Shown here: piece by piece, positions 1 to 5,955 of the stretch
Layout: every line of letters begins with the position of its first letter
Numbering within the stretch: position 1 is the first letter of the stretch
Source: a virus
Length of the DNA: 39,906 bases
Reading direction: 5' to 3' (one strand)
Virus record (IMG/VR): IMGVR_UViG_3300022200_000129
Span: 1-39,906 of that record
The notes under the pieces: model-generated
What the model was told of the DNA's origin: nothing
The model's input: only the letters and a program-made list of their open reading frames with translations
Database searches by the model: none
Translations under genes and position numbers: made by a program

Positions 1-640
1 ACTCCGCAGGCCCGATCCATTTCGAGCCTGTGGAGGTGGTTGAGTTTGTCTTTAGCGTCTAGCCGCATACCATTCGTGCGGTGCGTATTTTTTCTCCTCA
101 CACCATAGGCGATACAGGAGGTTGAAGATTCGCCACCCTCGCTCTATCTCCATCTCCTCCCACACCTTCTCGTAGATCCCACCCTCACTGCCTGGAGTGG
201 TATCAACTGCAATGGAAATGGGGTGAGGTTGACCGTCGATTGCGTAGCTGTAAGCAGCAAGCTGGATGATGTAGGGGTCATACCACTTCGGTGTTGGTTT
301 ACCTGACCTGCTACGTGCCACCTTCGATGACTTCCAATCGAGCACTGCCAACCCGCATGCCTGGTGCTCAACAAGCGCATCAACTCGACCAGCAAATGCG
401 ATCCTATCGGTGATGCATGTCACTGAGTTCTCAGTCCATCGGACCCTGACAATATTCCTGGTGTGGTAATCAGCAATGCCGACCGAATACGGATCTCCCT
501 CTATTGATGGTTTGCCTGCCAGGATGTCTTCAGCCAATGAGTGAATGCGTGTTCCCAGATCCATAGCCTCCTGACTTTTTTCCCTCGCTGCCTTCACAAC
601 CGCAGCAACCTGGTCTTTCCGATCCTGGTATGTGGCCCTG
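1..640. repeat. Left copy of imperfect terminal repeat
   Basis: These 640 bases align without gaps to the last 640 bases of the window at a constant offset of 39266. The first 114 bases are identical. After that I count about 39 substitutions, roughly 94% identity overall. The repeat covers most of the RecB-type nuclease gene and the 5' part of the reading frame after it. Most differences are silent. The pattern fits a contig that has gone round a circular or permuted phage genome and ended in a second strain's allele. A true tandem gene duplication is the less likely alternative. Confidence 0.9.
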
Positions 641-849
641 ACCTCATCAGCCATATCCAGTGCTGTTTCCGCCGCTACATTCTGCATCCAAATTGCGATC
701 CCTGGTTTGTTCATCACTCCCAGGATGGTGGAGGGAGAGGGGAGTAACCCCTCTTCCCTCGCTACCTTTATTCCACAACCGTATGCAGGTGCGCCCTGTG
801 CGGTGTAATAGTGATCACCGTCACTGTTGCCCTGCTTAACGGTTGTCAT
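52..849 (-). CDS. RecB/Cas4-type PD-(D/E)XK nuclease
   Basis: A 265-residue protein with the ordered motifs of the RecB nuclease family: GTRIH at 99-103 with E107, GRVDALV at 154-160 (D157), LDWKSSK at 170-176 (D171, K173), and QLAAY at 196-200. These are the metal ligands, catalytic lysine and Q-x3-Y motif of Cas4/RecB-like exonucleases. The likely role is end resection during phage recombination or replication, in the cytoplasm. The ATG overlaps the stop of the SSB-like gene (ATGA, 846-849), so the two are probably translationally coupled and may act together, as exonuclease and single-strand-binding partners do in phage recombination systems. The exact substrate is not readable from sequence. 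A second, diverged copy starts off the right end of the window. Confidence 0.85.
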   Translation of the reverse strand: MTTVKQGNSDGDHYYTAQGAPAYGCGIKVAREEGLLPSPSTILGVMNKPGIAIWMQNVAAETALDMADEVRATYQDRKDQVAAVVKAAREKSQEAMDLGTRIHSLAEDILAGKPSIEGDPYSVGIADYHTRNIVRVRWTENSVTCITDRIAFAGRVDALVEHQACGLAVLDWKSSKVARSRSGKPTPKWYDPYIIQLAAYSYAIDGQPHPISIAVDTTPGSEGGIYEKVWEEMEIERGWRIFNLLYRLWCEEKKYAPHEWYAARR

Positions 850-1319
850 CGTCTGAATGGGGGAATGTCTCCGTTGTCGTCATCGGAAGCATCAATCATC
901 TTGATGTTCGCATAGGTTTTGCCGTTTGTAGGGGAGGTGTAATACTCCAGTTTAATACGACAATTGCGACCAATGATATGCTCTGGCTTGAACACTTTGT
1001 TGTCCCTCAGAATCTTCGGATCGATCATGTTAAGGAACTCACGTAATGCGGCTTTCTGCGCCAGGGTCTGATTCATCGGTTTAGATTTCACAGAAATGGG
1101 AATTCCCTGTGCGTCTTTCTCCTCAACCTCAAACACCACCTTCAGTTTGTTCTGAAGCTTCCTAGGCCCGATGTGCGAATCGAGATCTTCATCCTTAATC
1201 CGCTTGCCGTTTTTGTCTTCATACTGAGAGAACCCGAAGACCTCAGTAATCACCGAATTGTGCCAGCCTTCAGCAGGCAGGTTTTCTTCGGTTGTTGTTG
1301 GTATTGCTATTTCACTCAT
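846..1319 (-). CDS. SSB-like single-stranded-DNA-binding protein
   Basis: 157 residues. The C terminus carries a run of acidic residues followed by DIPPF near the end (DDDNGDIPPF), resembling the acidic tip with which bacterial SSB recruits partner proteins. The preceding part (IGRNCRIKLEYY, then NGKTYANIKMI) reads like the last strands of an OB fold. It sits between an HTH gene and the RecB-type nuclease, with four-base overlaps at both ends. The inferred role is coating single-stranded DNA and recruiting host or phage replication and recombination proteins. The tip is followed by two arginines, unlike host SSB, so the function is an inference from composition and context. A phage recombination mediator is an alternative. 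Confidence 0.6.
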   Translation of the reverse strand: MSEIAIPTTTEENLPAEGWHNSVITEVFGFSQYEDKNGKRIKDEDLDSHIGPRKLQNKLKVVFEVEEKDAQGIPISVKSKPMNQTLAQKAALREFLNMIDPKILRDNKVFKPEHIIGRNCRIKLEYYTSPTNGKTYANIKMIDASDDDNGDIPPFRR

Positions 1320-1621
1320 ACGATTTTTTTAGCGTGTTGTTTTATGATGGTTACTTGTTTCTTCAGTGCTTTAAGGAACCGACCAGCAATCAGCTTCCGC
1401 TTGACCCTGCTCAACCCGTTTGGGTTTGCGACCGTTAACATCGGCCACCCTTCTTCCAGGCAAAACGTGTAGAGTTTGTTTGCGCTCACGTTCATCAGTT
1501 TTGCTACGTCAGCAATCATGTAGACTTCTGACTCATCAAACCGATGTTTGACCTCGACTAGGGAGTCATACTGCTTCAACCGAAGGTCCATCCCCTTCAG
1601 CACTGTGTTCATATGTTGCAT
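1316..1621 (-). CDS. Small helix-turn-helix DNA-binding protein
   Basis: About 101 residues from the ATG at 1621, with an alternative ATG at 1612. The central stretch IADVAKLMNVSANKLYTFC resembles a helix-turn-helix of the winged or excisionase type. The C-terminal third is basic (VKRKLIAGRFLKALKKQV). It starts inside the 3' end of the resolvase-like gene and ends with an ATGA overlap onto the SSB-like gene, so it belongs to the early operon. The leader is A-rich and has no Shine-Dalgarno match. Regulator, antirepressor or replication accessory roles are all possible, and I do not recognise the family. Confidence 0.6.
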   Translation of the reverse strand: MQHMNTVLKGMDLRLKQYDSLVEVKHRFDESEVYMIADVAKLMNVSANKLYTFCLEEGWPMLTVANPNGLSRVKRKLIAGRFLKALKKQVTIIKQHAKKIV

Positions 1622-2000
1622 CTTGTTTATCTTGTTTTTGGTTTTTGTTTTTTCTGACCAACTCAGACTCTCTGAGCAGGTCGAAAGCATCTTCGGCAAG
1701 GAAGGTCACAAGCCAGGGCATCCCGTTTCTAGTGTGAGCAACTGCGCCAACCTCATCGTCATTCCGATCCCGTTGGCACTGCTCCATCGCCTTGTAAATG
1801 TTGAGTGCCTCAACACCCTTAACCTCCCAATGGACTCGCAAACCTGGTGTTACTACGTCAGGTGCTGCCTCACCAGTTGTCGGGTTTTTGCCGCTAAACT
1901 GAGATCCCCTGAATGCATCGAAGCCAGCCTCTCTGCATTTGTCCCTCCATTGCCGCTCCCTTCTGGCTCCCTTAGCCCTTGAATTTATTCTTTTGGACAT
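1566..2000 (-). CDS. Putative Holliday-junction-resolvase-like PDDEXK endonuclease
   Basis: 144 residues from the ATG at 2000; a TTG six bases upstream is less likely. The layout matches small phage PD-(D/E)XK endonucleases: basic N terminus with a conserved E near residue 15, RGSQFSG at 31-37, PDVV at 47-50 (D48), and HWEVKG at 57-62 (E59, K61), then an alanine/glutamine-rich helix (KAMEQCQRD). These are the residues of archaeal-Hjc/VRR-type nucleases, so branched DNA made during recombination or packaging is the likely substrate. The 5' end overlaps the RHH gene by 29 bases and the 3' end overlaps the HTH gene, so it is in the early operon. The polar C-terminal tail lies in the overlap and may be dispensable. 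Confidence 0.7.
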   Translation of the reverse strand: MSKRINSRAKGARRERQWRDKCREAGFDAFRGSQFSGKNPTTGEAAPDVVTPGLRVHWEVKGVEALNIYKAMEQCQRDRNDDEVGAVAHTRNGMPWLVTFLAEDAFDLLRESELVRKNKNQKQDKQDATYEHSAEGDGPSVEAV

Positions 2001-2160
2001 GCTCAAGCAGGGTGAATGGCTTCGCCTTTACATGATCCAGGGCAAACTGGATGAGCATTCGACTGGTGTTCGACGAGGTCTGTTGAATGTAGTCTGCGAC
2101 CCTCTCAACCTCGTCCCTTAGTGGGCTTTCAACCCTGATTGATATAATTTCCTGTTTCAT
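1972..2160 (-). CDS. Ribbon-helix-helix regulator 1 (CopG/Arc type)
   Basis: 62 residues from the ATG at 2160. An N-terminal strand (EIISIRV) is followed by two helices (LRDEVERVADYIQQ and NTSRMLIQFALDHV), the compact ribbon-helix-helix pattern of dimeric repressors such as Arc, Mnt and CopG. It is the first gene of the early operon, behind a terminator (2202-2226) and an inverted repeat (2169-2194) that ends 8 bases before the start codon. That placement suggests autoregulation and control of the recombination and replication genes that follow. It is a candidate lysogeny repressor or Cro-like switch protein, because no CI-type repressor is visible in the genome. Confidence 0.75.
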   Translation of the reverse strand: MKQEIISIRVESPLRDEVERVADYIQQTSSNTSRMLIQFALDHVKAKPFTLLEHVQKNKFKG

Positions 2161-2168
2161 TTGATAGG

Positions 2169-2194
2169 GGTGTATACTGGGATAGCTATACACC
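2169..2194. promoter_or_regulatory. Operator-like inverted repeat before RHH regulator 1
   Basis: Perfect 8-base arms GGTGTATA (2169-2176) and TATACACC (2187-2194) are separated by 10 bases, which puts the half-sites about two helical turns apart. The site lies between the upstream terminator and the ATG at 2160. Its left arm plus the next base is the GGTGTATAC word found at four other places. It probably binds an RHH protein and controls the early promoter, whose -35 and -10 elements I cannot place with confidence. Confidence 0.65.
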
Positions 2195-2201
2195 GTAGTT
2201 T

Positions 2202-2226
2202 AAAAAAAGTGGGGCGACTGCGCCCC
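2202..2226 (-). terminator. Rho-independent terminator of the RHH2 operon
   Basis: On the minus strand a GGGGCG/CGCCCC stem with a 4-base loop is followed by AC and seven T. It lies just after the stop of the membrane protein gene (2233) and before the operator of RHH regulator 1, so it separates the two regulator operons. Confidence 0.85.
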
Positions 2227-2232
2227 TGGTAT

Positions 2233-2559
2233 TCATTCGATAGTGGTCACAAAAAACATCTCACCAATCAATTCCATTTTGGATTCGACCAGTTCAAATC
2301 TATCGGACAAATCGTTATGATCGGTTGCGTTCATTTCAATTAAGGCAGCATTGGATTTAATTTGTTCCTTTAAATTAATTCGTAGGTCATGAATTTCCCA
2401 AATAGCCCCAGCAAACATTGCGAGGAAAATGGGAAACTGTAAATAGGTCAAGAGGGACAGTCTTGATTTGCAGAGGCCGACATTTTTTGCTGCTTCGGCT
2501 TTACCAGCGTTCTCAATTGCAGCAAACCGATTTGCTGCTTCCCGTATGGCTTCCTTCAT
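2233..2559 (-). CDS. One-span membrane protein with coiled coil, coupled to RHH2
   Basis: 108 residues. A charged N-terminal helix (about 1-30) is followed by one strongly hydrophobic segment (about 35-55, LSLLTYLQFPIFLAMFAGA) and a polar, heptad-like C-terminal region with many N, D and E. Its ATG overlaps the stop of RHH regulator 2 (ATGA, 2556-2559), and a strong terminator follows. No family is recognised. The two-gene unit beside the integrase and behind its own operator fits a gene expressed from the prophage, for example in superinfection exclusion, or an RHH-controlled membrane effector. Both are inferences from position. Confidence 0.65.
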   Translation of the reverse strand: MKEAIREAANRFAAIENAGKAEAAKNVGLCKSRLSLLTYLQFPIFLAMFAGAIWEIHDLRINLKEQIKSNAALIEMNATDHNDLSDRFELVESKMELIGEMFFVTTIE

Positions 2560-2765
2560 TTTTTTTCGTCTCTATTGCTAAACTTGTTATGGGCGAAATC
2601 CCTGTAATCAACCCCCCATTCCTTACACTTCTCCCGAATCGCTTCCTCAATGAGGTCAACAATTGGGACATCTTTTGATTTGGCATACTCACGCAAGGCA
2701 TCTGCGTTTTCTTCTCGAATCCACCAATTAATCAACTTCTTATTCTTAGCACGTTTACTAGGCAT
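2556..2765 (-). CDS. Ribbon-helix-helix-like regulator 2
   Basis: 69 residues from the ATG at 2765, which is preceded by a G-rich Shine-Dalgarno (GGGGGGAT). A basic N terminus leads to a short strand (KLINWWI) and two helices (ENADALREYAKSKD, PIVDLIEEAIREKCKEW), resembling a ribbon-helix-helix DNA-binding domain. The basic, asparagine-rich C terminus is an extension. The gene has its own promoter with a GGTGTATAC site in the spacer and is coupled to a membrane protein gene. Candidate roles are prophage repressor or an antitoxin-like regulator of its partner. It is less canonical than RHH regulator 1. Confidence 0.65.
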   Translation of the reverse strand: MPSKRAKNKKLINWWIREENADALREYAKSKDVPIVDLIEEAIREKCKEWGVDYRDFAHNKFSNRDEKK

Positions 2766-2776
2766 ACGATCCCCCC

Positions 2777-2805
2777 AGTAAGTATACACCCAAATACATT
2801 GTCAA
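2777..2805 (-). promoter_or_regulatory. Promoter with embedded operator, RHH2 operon
   Basis: A perfect -35 (TTGACA, 2805-2800) lies 17 bases before a weak -10 (CTTACT, 2782-2777). The GGTGTATAC word (2790-2782, minus strand) fills the end of the spacer and touches the -10, so a bound regulator would block RNA polymerase. An alternative -10, TATACT, lies within the operator but at a short spacing. Confidence 0.55.
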
Positions 2806-2826
2806 TATGAATTTGGTCATCACGTT

Positions 2827-4152
2827 TTAAGGGTTAGCGTGAGACAAAAACTGTCCCAGGGGGTTGATTTCAATTCGGTTTTTTACCCGACTGGCATCGT
2901 AGTAGTGCCTGGAGGTGGTCAACGGATCTGAGTGTCCAGCATAAGCCTGAGCAGTTGTCACCGATCCGCTCGCATGCGCTACTGCGGTGATAAATTCGCC
3001 TCTCAACTGATGGGTGGGCTTTTTGTAGTTGCGATAGTCGCCGCCAGCCAGGGTCACTGCCTTGCGCCACTCCTTGCGATAGTGCTCGTCATCAGCCCTG
3101 TGATGCACTGTGTAGCCGATCAAGTGGATAATAGGCTCATCCTTGCGCTGGGTCAGTTTGTTTGCCTGGATCTTCTCAACCAGCCATTGAGGGATTGGAA
3201 CCCACCTAGAGTTGCTACTTTTGCTACTCCAACCATCCTGCCAAATCTCTTCCTCTCTGTATCTAGCAGTATGGGTCACATTGACAAACCATTGACCATT
3301 GTCATTGACCAGCCATTCATGCCTGGCGTTGATGATCTCAGCCTTTCGCAAGCCGCAGCATCGAGCCAGCCAATAGCGCACGTAGAGATTCCAACTCACC
3401 CTGGGATTGGATGCCTGGGTAAAATTGGCTGGATCAGAATAATGCTGATCGAGTTTGGCTAGAACCTCTGGTTCCGCTGCCTTGAATCGCTTGTGCTCAA
3501 TCTTCTTCAGCTTCACCGCTCGAATGCATGCAATGGCAGCGTCATCAAGGTTGATATCTGAATAGATAGTCTCCCTCAGTTCAGGTTTAAACAGGGCCTT
3601 GAAATTGCGGAGGAAACGATTGTAGCTACCTGCTGCCTGCTGATACTCCTCTCCCTGCTGAATCACTCTGCCTCGACTGTCAGTGAACAGCTTTGCTCTG
3701 AAATCAGCAATCGGTTTGCTGACGCCCTTATCCTTGATTGCGAAATCTGACAGGTAGATCTTATGAAGATCTTTCGTTCCACAAATCTTTTCCGCTGCCC
3801 ACCTGATCTGCTTGCTATGCTGGAATTCAATCGGTTTGCCTTTTGCATTCTCGATCTCACCTCGCTGAGTTGCCAGCCAATGCCGCTCGCATAGTTCGCC
3901 TATGGTGATATCATCTCGATCTTCCGATTTTGATTCAGGCACATCAAAGAAATGGTTGGCAGCGATGGCAATCGCTTCTTCCTTGTTACTGGTCCTGGTT
4001 GCGATTTTCTTTGTTCCACCCTGAGGGCGGAAGTAGTAGTTGCCATTCCTGGCAGTCAGCAAAATGATCGCTGACAATGACCCCTGCTGGATCTGGTATT
4101 TGTTATTCGCTAGTTGTCTTGTCTTCATTGAAAGTAAACGTAGTTCAGGCAT
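2827..4152 (-). CDS. int: Tyrosine recombinase, phage integrase
   Basis: 441 residues from the ATG at 4152, which has TTGGAG just upstream; extending to the TTG at 4164 is unnecessary. The C-terminal half has the catalytic set: Arg269 in GLRKAE, His381-x-x-Arg384 in HQLRGEF, His407 in AGHSDP, and Tyr417 or 418 in SRHYYDAS. The N-terminal part (about 1-220) should hold the arm-binding and core-binding domains. It catalyses site-specific integration of the phage genome into the host chromosome and, with an excisionase, excision. The candidate attP lies 1.7 kb upstream with the endolysin and small genes between, which is farther than usual. The gene ends the operon that begins at the promoter near 5707. 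Confidence 0.95.
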   Translation of the reverse strand: MPELRLLSMKTRQLANNKYQIQQGSLSAIILLTARNGNYYFRPQGGTKKIATRTSNKEEAIAIAANHFFDVPESKSEDRDDITIGELCERHWLATQRGEIENAKGKPIEFQHSKQIRWAAEKICGTKDLHKIYLSDFAIKDKGVSKPIADFRAKLFTDSRGRVIQQGEEYQQAAGSYNRFLRNFKALFKPELRETIYSDINLDDAAIACIRAVKLKKIEHKRFKAAEPEVLAKLDQHYSDPANFTQASNPRVSWNLYVRYWLARCCGLRKAEIINARHEWLVNDNGQWFVNVTHTARYREEEIWQDGWSSKSSNSRWVPIPQWLVEKIQANKLTQRKDEPIIHLIGYTVHHRADDEHYRKEWRKAVTLAGGDYRNYKKPTHQLRGEFITAVAHASGSVTTAQAYAGHSDPLTTSRHYYDASRVKNRIEINPLGQFLSHANP

Positions 4153-4268
4153 AGGTATCTCCAACCCCTGGGGACTTCATCCCCGACCCTTAGTTTGTAA
4201 AGTCTCCACCCCTGTCGTCTGGCAAACCTGATCATCCTGGCATGCTCGTCTCTGATGGTCTGTTTCAT
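4125..4268 (-). CDS. Small basic protein upstream of integrase
   Basis: 47 residues, strongly basic (start MKQTIRDEHARMIRFARR). The ATG overlaps the endolysin stop (ATGA, 4265-4268) and the 3' end runs 28 bases into the integrase frame, so the three genes are tightly packed. Size, charge and position beside int would suit an excisionase or other DNA-binding accessory protein, but no helix-turn-helix is clear and no family is recognised. Support is the coupled start and lack of stops only. Confidence 0.5.
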   Translation of the reverse strand: MKQTIRDEHARMIRFARRQGWRLYKLRVGDEVPRGWRYLCLNYVYFQ

Positions 4269-4705
4269 AGCCTGTAGAATGAGTGGTCACCGATTGTGTA
4301 AAGTGGTTTGCGATTTGCTGCCCAATAGGGCTTCGCCTTCATCCAGGTAGCGTGATAATGGTTCGCACGTTTAGTCACATTGAGATCGATCCTGTCTGGG
4401 TTAGCCTCAAGCCACAGTGCGAATTTGGCCTGGGGAGTTCTGAGCAGATGTTCCAGATCAGAATATCGTTTTCCGTTCCAGCATGAGAACTGCCTGGGTT
4501 GCCTGCATACATGCTCCAGGCTAATGTTTCGCTCCAGACTCCTCTGGATGATCACTGCCATCACCGCAGTCTGACCTGCCTCCGATTGGTTCCCTGCCTC
4601 TGCCAGGATCGTCAGGGCGACTGTATGGTCGCCTGCGATAGCACTGCTCCAGGTCAATAGGTGGATACACACCATCAGATTTTTTTTTAGAGTTTTAGTT
4701 TTCAT
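4265..4705 (-). CDS. SleB-type cell-wall hydrolase (endolysin)
   Basis: 146 residues from the ATG at 4705, chosen because GGAGGTGG lies just upstream; the frame is open further 5' but without support. A hydrophobic N-terminal segment (about 9-24) looks like a signal or signal-anchor sequence, as in exported endolysins. The rest follows the SleB/Hydrolase_2 pattern: ILAEAGNQSEAGQ at 33-45 with the catalytic-type Glu36, RQFSCWNGKR at 71-80, then NHYHATW (115-121) and GDHSFYRL at the end. It should cleave peptidoglycan at lysis. It lies in the integrase operon, about 21 kb from the holin and spanin genes, which is an unusual arrangement. Confidence 0.85.
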   Translation of the reverse strand: MKTKTLKKNLMVCIHLLTWSSAIAGDHTVALTILAEAGNQSEAGQTAVMAVIIQRSLERNISLEHVCRQPRQFSCWNGKRYSDLEHLLRTPQAKFALWLEANPDRIDLNVTKRANHYHATWMKAKPYWAANRKPLYTIGDHSFYRL

Positions 4706-4868
4706 GCTTCCACCTCCTTGCTCCGCCGCAGTAAGTGCCTTTGACCAGGTAGTTAGCGACCAGAAACTGATTCTGCTGCTTATCCTCGACGACAAGCGCA
4801 TTGCCTGGGCAAATTTTGATGATGGAGTATTCGCTGCCGCCGACTCTGACAGTGTCTCCAACCTTCAT
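4695..4868 (-). CDS. Small hypothetical protein before the endolysin
   Basis: 57 residues. The start is MKVGDTVRVGGSEY, followed by alternating hydrophobic strands (IIKICPGNALVVED), which suggests a small beta-barrel of the KOW/SH3 kind, but I cannot assign a family. The ATG overlaps the upstream stop (ATGA, 4865-4868) and the 3' end covers the endolysin ribosome-binding site and start, so translation of the endolysin may depend on it. Confidence 0.6.
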   Translation of the reverse strand: MKVGDTVRVGGSEYSIIKICPGNALVVEDKQQNQFLVANYLVKGTYCGGARRWKHEN

Positions 4869-5218
4869 GCTGCTGCCTCCGCCAGAAGTTTGTCGGACTG
4901 ATCAATGAACTCGTTGACAAGTTGTGACAGATGAATGCGGATGATCGAAAAAGCCAGCCTAGTGGCGTAAGTGTCGTAATCCAGAAACTCGCCACCGTTA
5001 AGCTCTTCAACTTCTTCCTGGGCCTCATTGTAGAGACTGGAGTCCCAGTTGCGGACAAGGTGAACCAGGTCGTGAGCTTTGCCGTAGTAGATAACGTGTT
5101 CAGAACAGTCAGCGTGCTGCCAAACCAGTTCATCGGCATCCTCCCGTTTCAGCGTCTGACAGATGATGTAGTCTCTAGTTGATTCGATGTAGTCGAGGTA
5201 TTCAGTGTGTGTTTTCAT
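4865..5218 (-). CDS. Hypothetical acidic protein
   Basis: 117 residues, acidic and mostly helical by composition, rich in D, E, H and Y (for example REDADELVWQHADCSEHV). There is no membrane segment or recognised motif. It has a GCAAGG ribosome-binding site before the ATG and is coupled by a four-base overlap to the 57-residue gene and through it to the endolysin. It is part of the integrase operon. The high acidity could suit a small inhibitor or DNA-mimic protein, but that is speculative. Confidence 0.7.
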   Translation of the reverse strand: MKTHTEYLDYIESTRDYIICQTLKREDADELVWQHADCSEHVIYYGKAHDLVHLVRNWDSSLYNEAQEEVEELNGGEFLDYDTYATRLAFSIIRIHLSQLVNEFIDQSDKLLAEAAA

Positions 5219-5285
5219 AGCCTTGCTTCGCTTTAATATGGGGTTGCGGTAATTAAATGAATCTTCGTTGAGTTGATTAAGGGTA

Positions 5286-5302
5286 GGGGAGCTAGGCTCC
5301 CC
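5286..5302 (-). other. Stem-loop after the 55-residue gene
   Basis: Perfect 7-base stem GGGGAGC/GCTCCCC with a 3-base loop, just after the stop at 5308. There is no T tract on the minus strand, so it is probably not a full terminator. It may stabilise the mRNA end or reduce read-through into the 117-residue gene. It carries the same flanking word (GGGTAGGGGAG) as the hairpin after the capsid gene. Confidence 0.6.
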
Positions 5303-5307
5303 GTTGA

Positions 5308-5475
5308 TTAGTAGTTGAAAGCGTTTGCTATTTGTTCCAGAAGGAGTTCTCCTCCTTTAAAATCTTCATCAGATTCCGCTGCCTCAAAGCTTCCGCCCCA
5401 TTTTGTGATCCTGTCGTAGATGTATAACTGACCATCTTCCAGGCATGCTTCGTATCGGTTTTTGAATATCTTCAT
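5308..5475 (-). CDS. Small hypothetical protein (55 aa)
   Basis: 55 residues (start MKIFKNRYEACLEDGQLYIY), acidic in its second half. The start is supported by a 19-base leader identical to the one before the 38-residue gene upstream. A stable hairpin follows the stop. It is too small to classify. It lies in the integrase operon near the promoter, the usual place for early host-takeover or lysogeny peptides. Confidence 0.6.
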   Translation of the reverse strand: MKIFKNRYEACLEDGQLYIYDRITKWGGSFEAAESDEDFKGGELLLEQIANAFNY

Positions 5476-5509
5476 TGTCTTGTTCGTTTAGGTTAGGGGT
5501 GGGTTGCGT

Positions 5510-5626
5510 TTAGGAGTTGAGCCATTCATCGAATGATTTGATTTCATCATCGCTTGCTCCCAGTGATTTCAGGCATTCGACATAAATATCGTAGCGATCC
5601 TCTAGCGTTCCTTGATTGTGATTCAT
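5510..5626 (-). CDS. Small acidic protein (38 aa), first gene of integrase operon
   Basis: 38 residues, start MNHNQGTLEDRYD, with a C-terminal helix-like stretch (LGASDDEIKSFDEWL). The ATG follows the same 19-base leader as the 55-residue gene. It begins about 55 bases downstream of the operator-controlled promoter at 5679-5707. No family is recognised. The duplicated leader and frame make it a plausible real gene. Confidence 0.55.
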   Translation of the reverse strand: MNHNQGTLEDRYDIYVECLKSLGASDDEIKSFDEWLNS

Positions 5627-5678
5627 TGTCTTGTTCGTTTGGTTTTTGCGGGGGTGTGTAACCACCGTCGATGAAGAC

Positions 5679-5718
5679 AAAGTAGTACACTGTGTACACG
5701 ATGTCAAGGGTGTATACC
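5679..5718 (-). promoter_or_regulatory. Integrase-operon promoter with operator
   Basis: Minus-strand -35 TTGACA (5707-5702) and -10 TACTTT (5684-5679) are separated by exactly 17 bases. The spacer holds the hyphenated palindrome GTACAC-T-GTGTAC (5685-5697), which overlaps the perfect GTGTACAC (5692-5699). GGTGTATACC (5709-5718) lies just upstream of the -35. The promoter faces the 38-residue, endolysin and integrase genes, so a repressor bound here would control integration and the endolysin gene together. Confidence 0.65.
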
Positions 5719-5740
5719 TATCTTTTTTTGGGGGGCAAAT

Positions 5741-5770
5741 CTGTGCAATTGCACAGAAATTTCTGTGCAG
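5741..5770. repeat. Overlapping palindromes beside candidate attP
   Basis: Two perfect palindromes overlap: 16 bases at 5741-5756 (CTGTGCAATTGCACAG) and 20 bases at 5750-5769. Together they give three CTGTGCA half-sites in alternating orientation. A related pair, CTGTGCAATCTGTGCAG, lies on the other side of the tRNA fragment near 6004-6020. They could be integrase arm-type sites, or operators. Confidence 0.6.
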
Positions 5771-5777
5771 GAAAAGC

Positions 5778-5804
5778 AAAAAACCCCAGTTATTACTGGG
5801 GTTT
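5778..5804 (-). terminator. Strong rho-independent terminator next to attP
   Basis: Minus-strand stem AAACCCCAGT/ACTGGGGTTT (5804-5781) with a 4-base loop, continuing into a six-T run. It ends the late operon, lying after the 36-residue gene and the tRNA fragment. In the integrated prophage it would also stop transcription coming from the host tRNA promoter before it reaches the integrase operon. Confidence 0.9.
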
Positions 5805-5820
5805 CGGGAAGGGAGGTAAT

Positions 5821-5858
5821 CTTTTAAGTCTTGTGCGTCTGCCAATTTCGCCACACCG
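5821..5858 (-). other. attP: tRNA-Leu 5'-half fragment, candidate attP core
   Basis: Read on the minus strand, 38 bases match the 5' half of a bacterial tRNA-Leu. Most of the acceptor strand, the TGGCGAAATTGGCAGACGC D-arm region and the anticodon arm CACAAGACTTAAAA are all present, with a UAA anticodon. The match ends just after the anticodon loop: the next bases cannot pair with the CAAGA stem and no T-arm follows, so this is not a functional tRNA. Integrases often recombine at tRNA anticodon loops, and the genome encodes one, so an attachment core is the best reading. A decayed phage tRNA gene is the alternative. Confidence 0.75.
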
Positions 5859-5955
5859 ATAAAGAATTTTTTTTGCTGCACTCCACCTGAGTAGACAACG
5901 TCAACTGTTGTAATCATTAGGTTTATGGAAGATGAGTGCGGCATGTCGAACGGAA

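Noticed and set aside
731-760. GAGGGAGAGGGG hairpin as a terminator or regulatory element
   Set aside because: It lies inside conserved coding sequence of the nuclease, has a bulged stem and no T tract.
5821-5858. Functional tRNA-Leu gene
   Set aside because: Only the 5' half to the anticodon loop is present. The anticodon stem cannot close, no T-arm or acceptor 3' strand follows, and a terminator begins within 20 bases.
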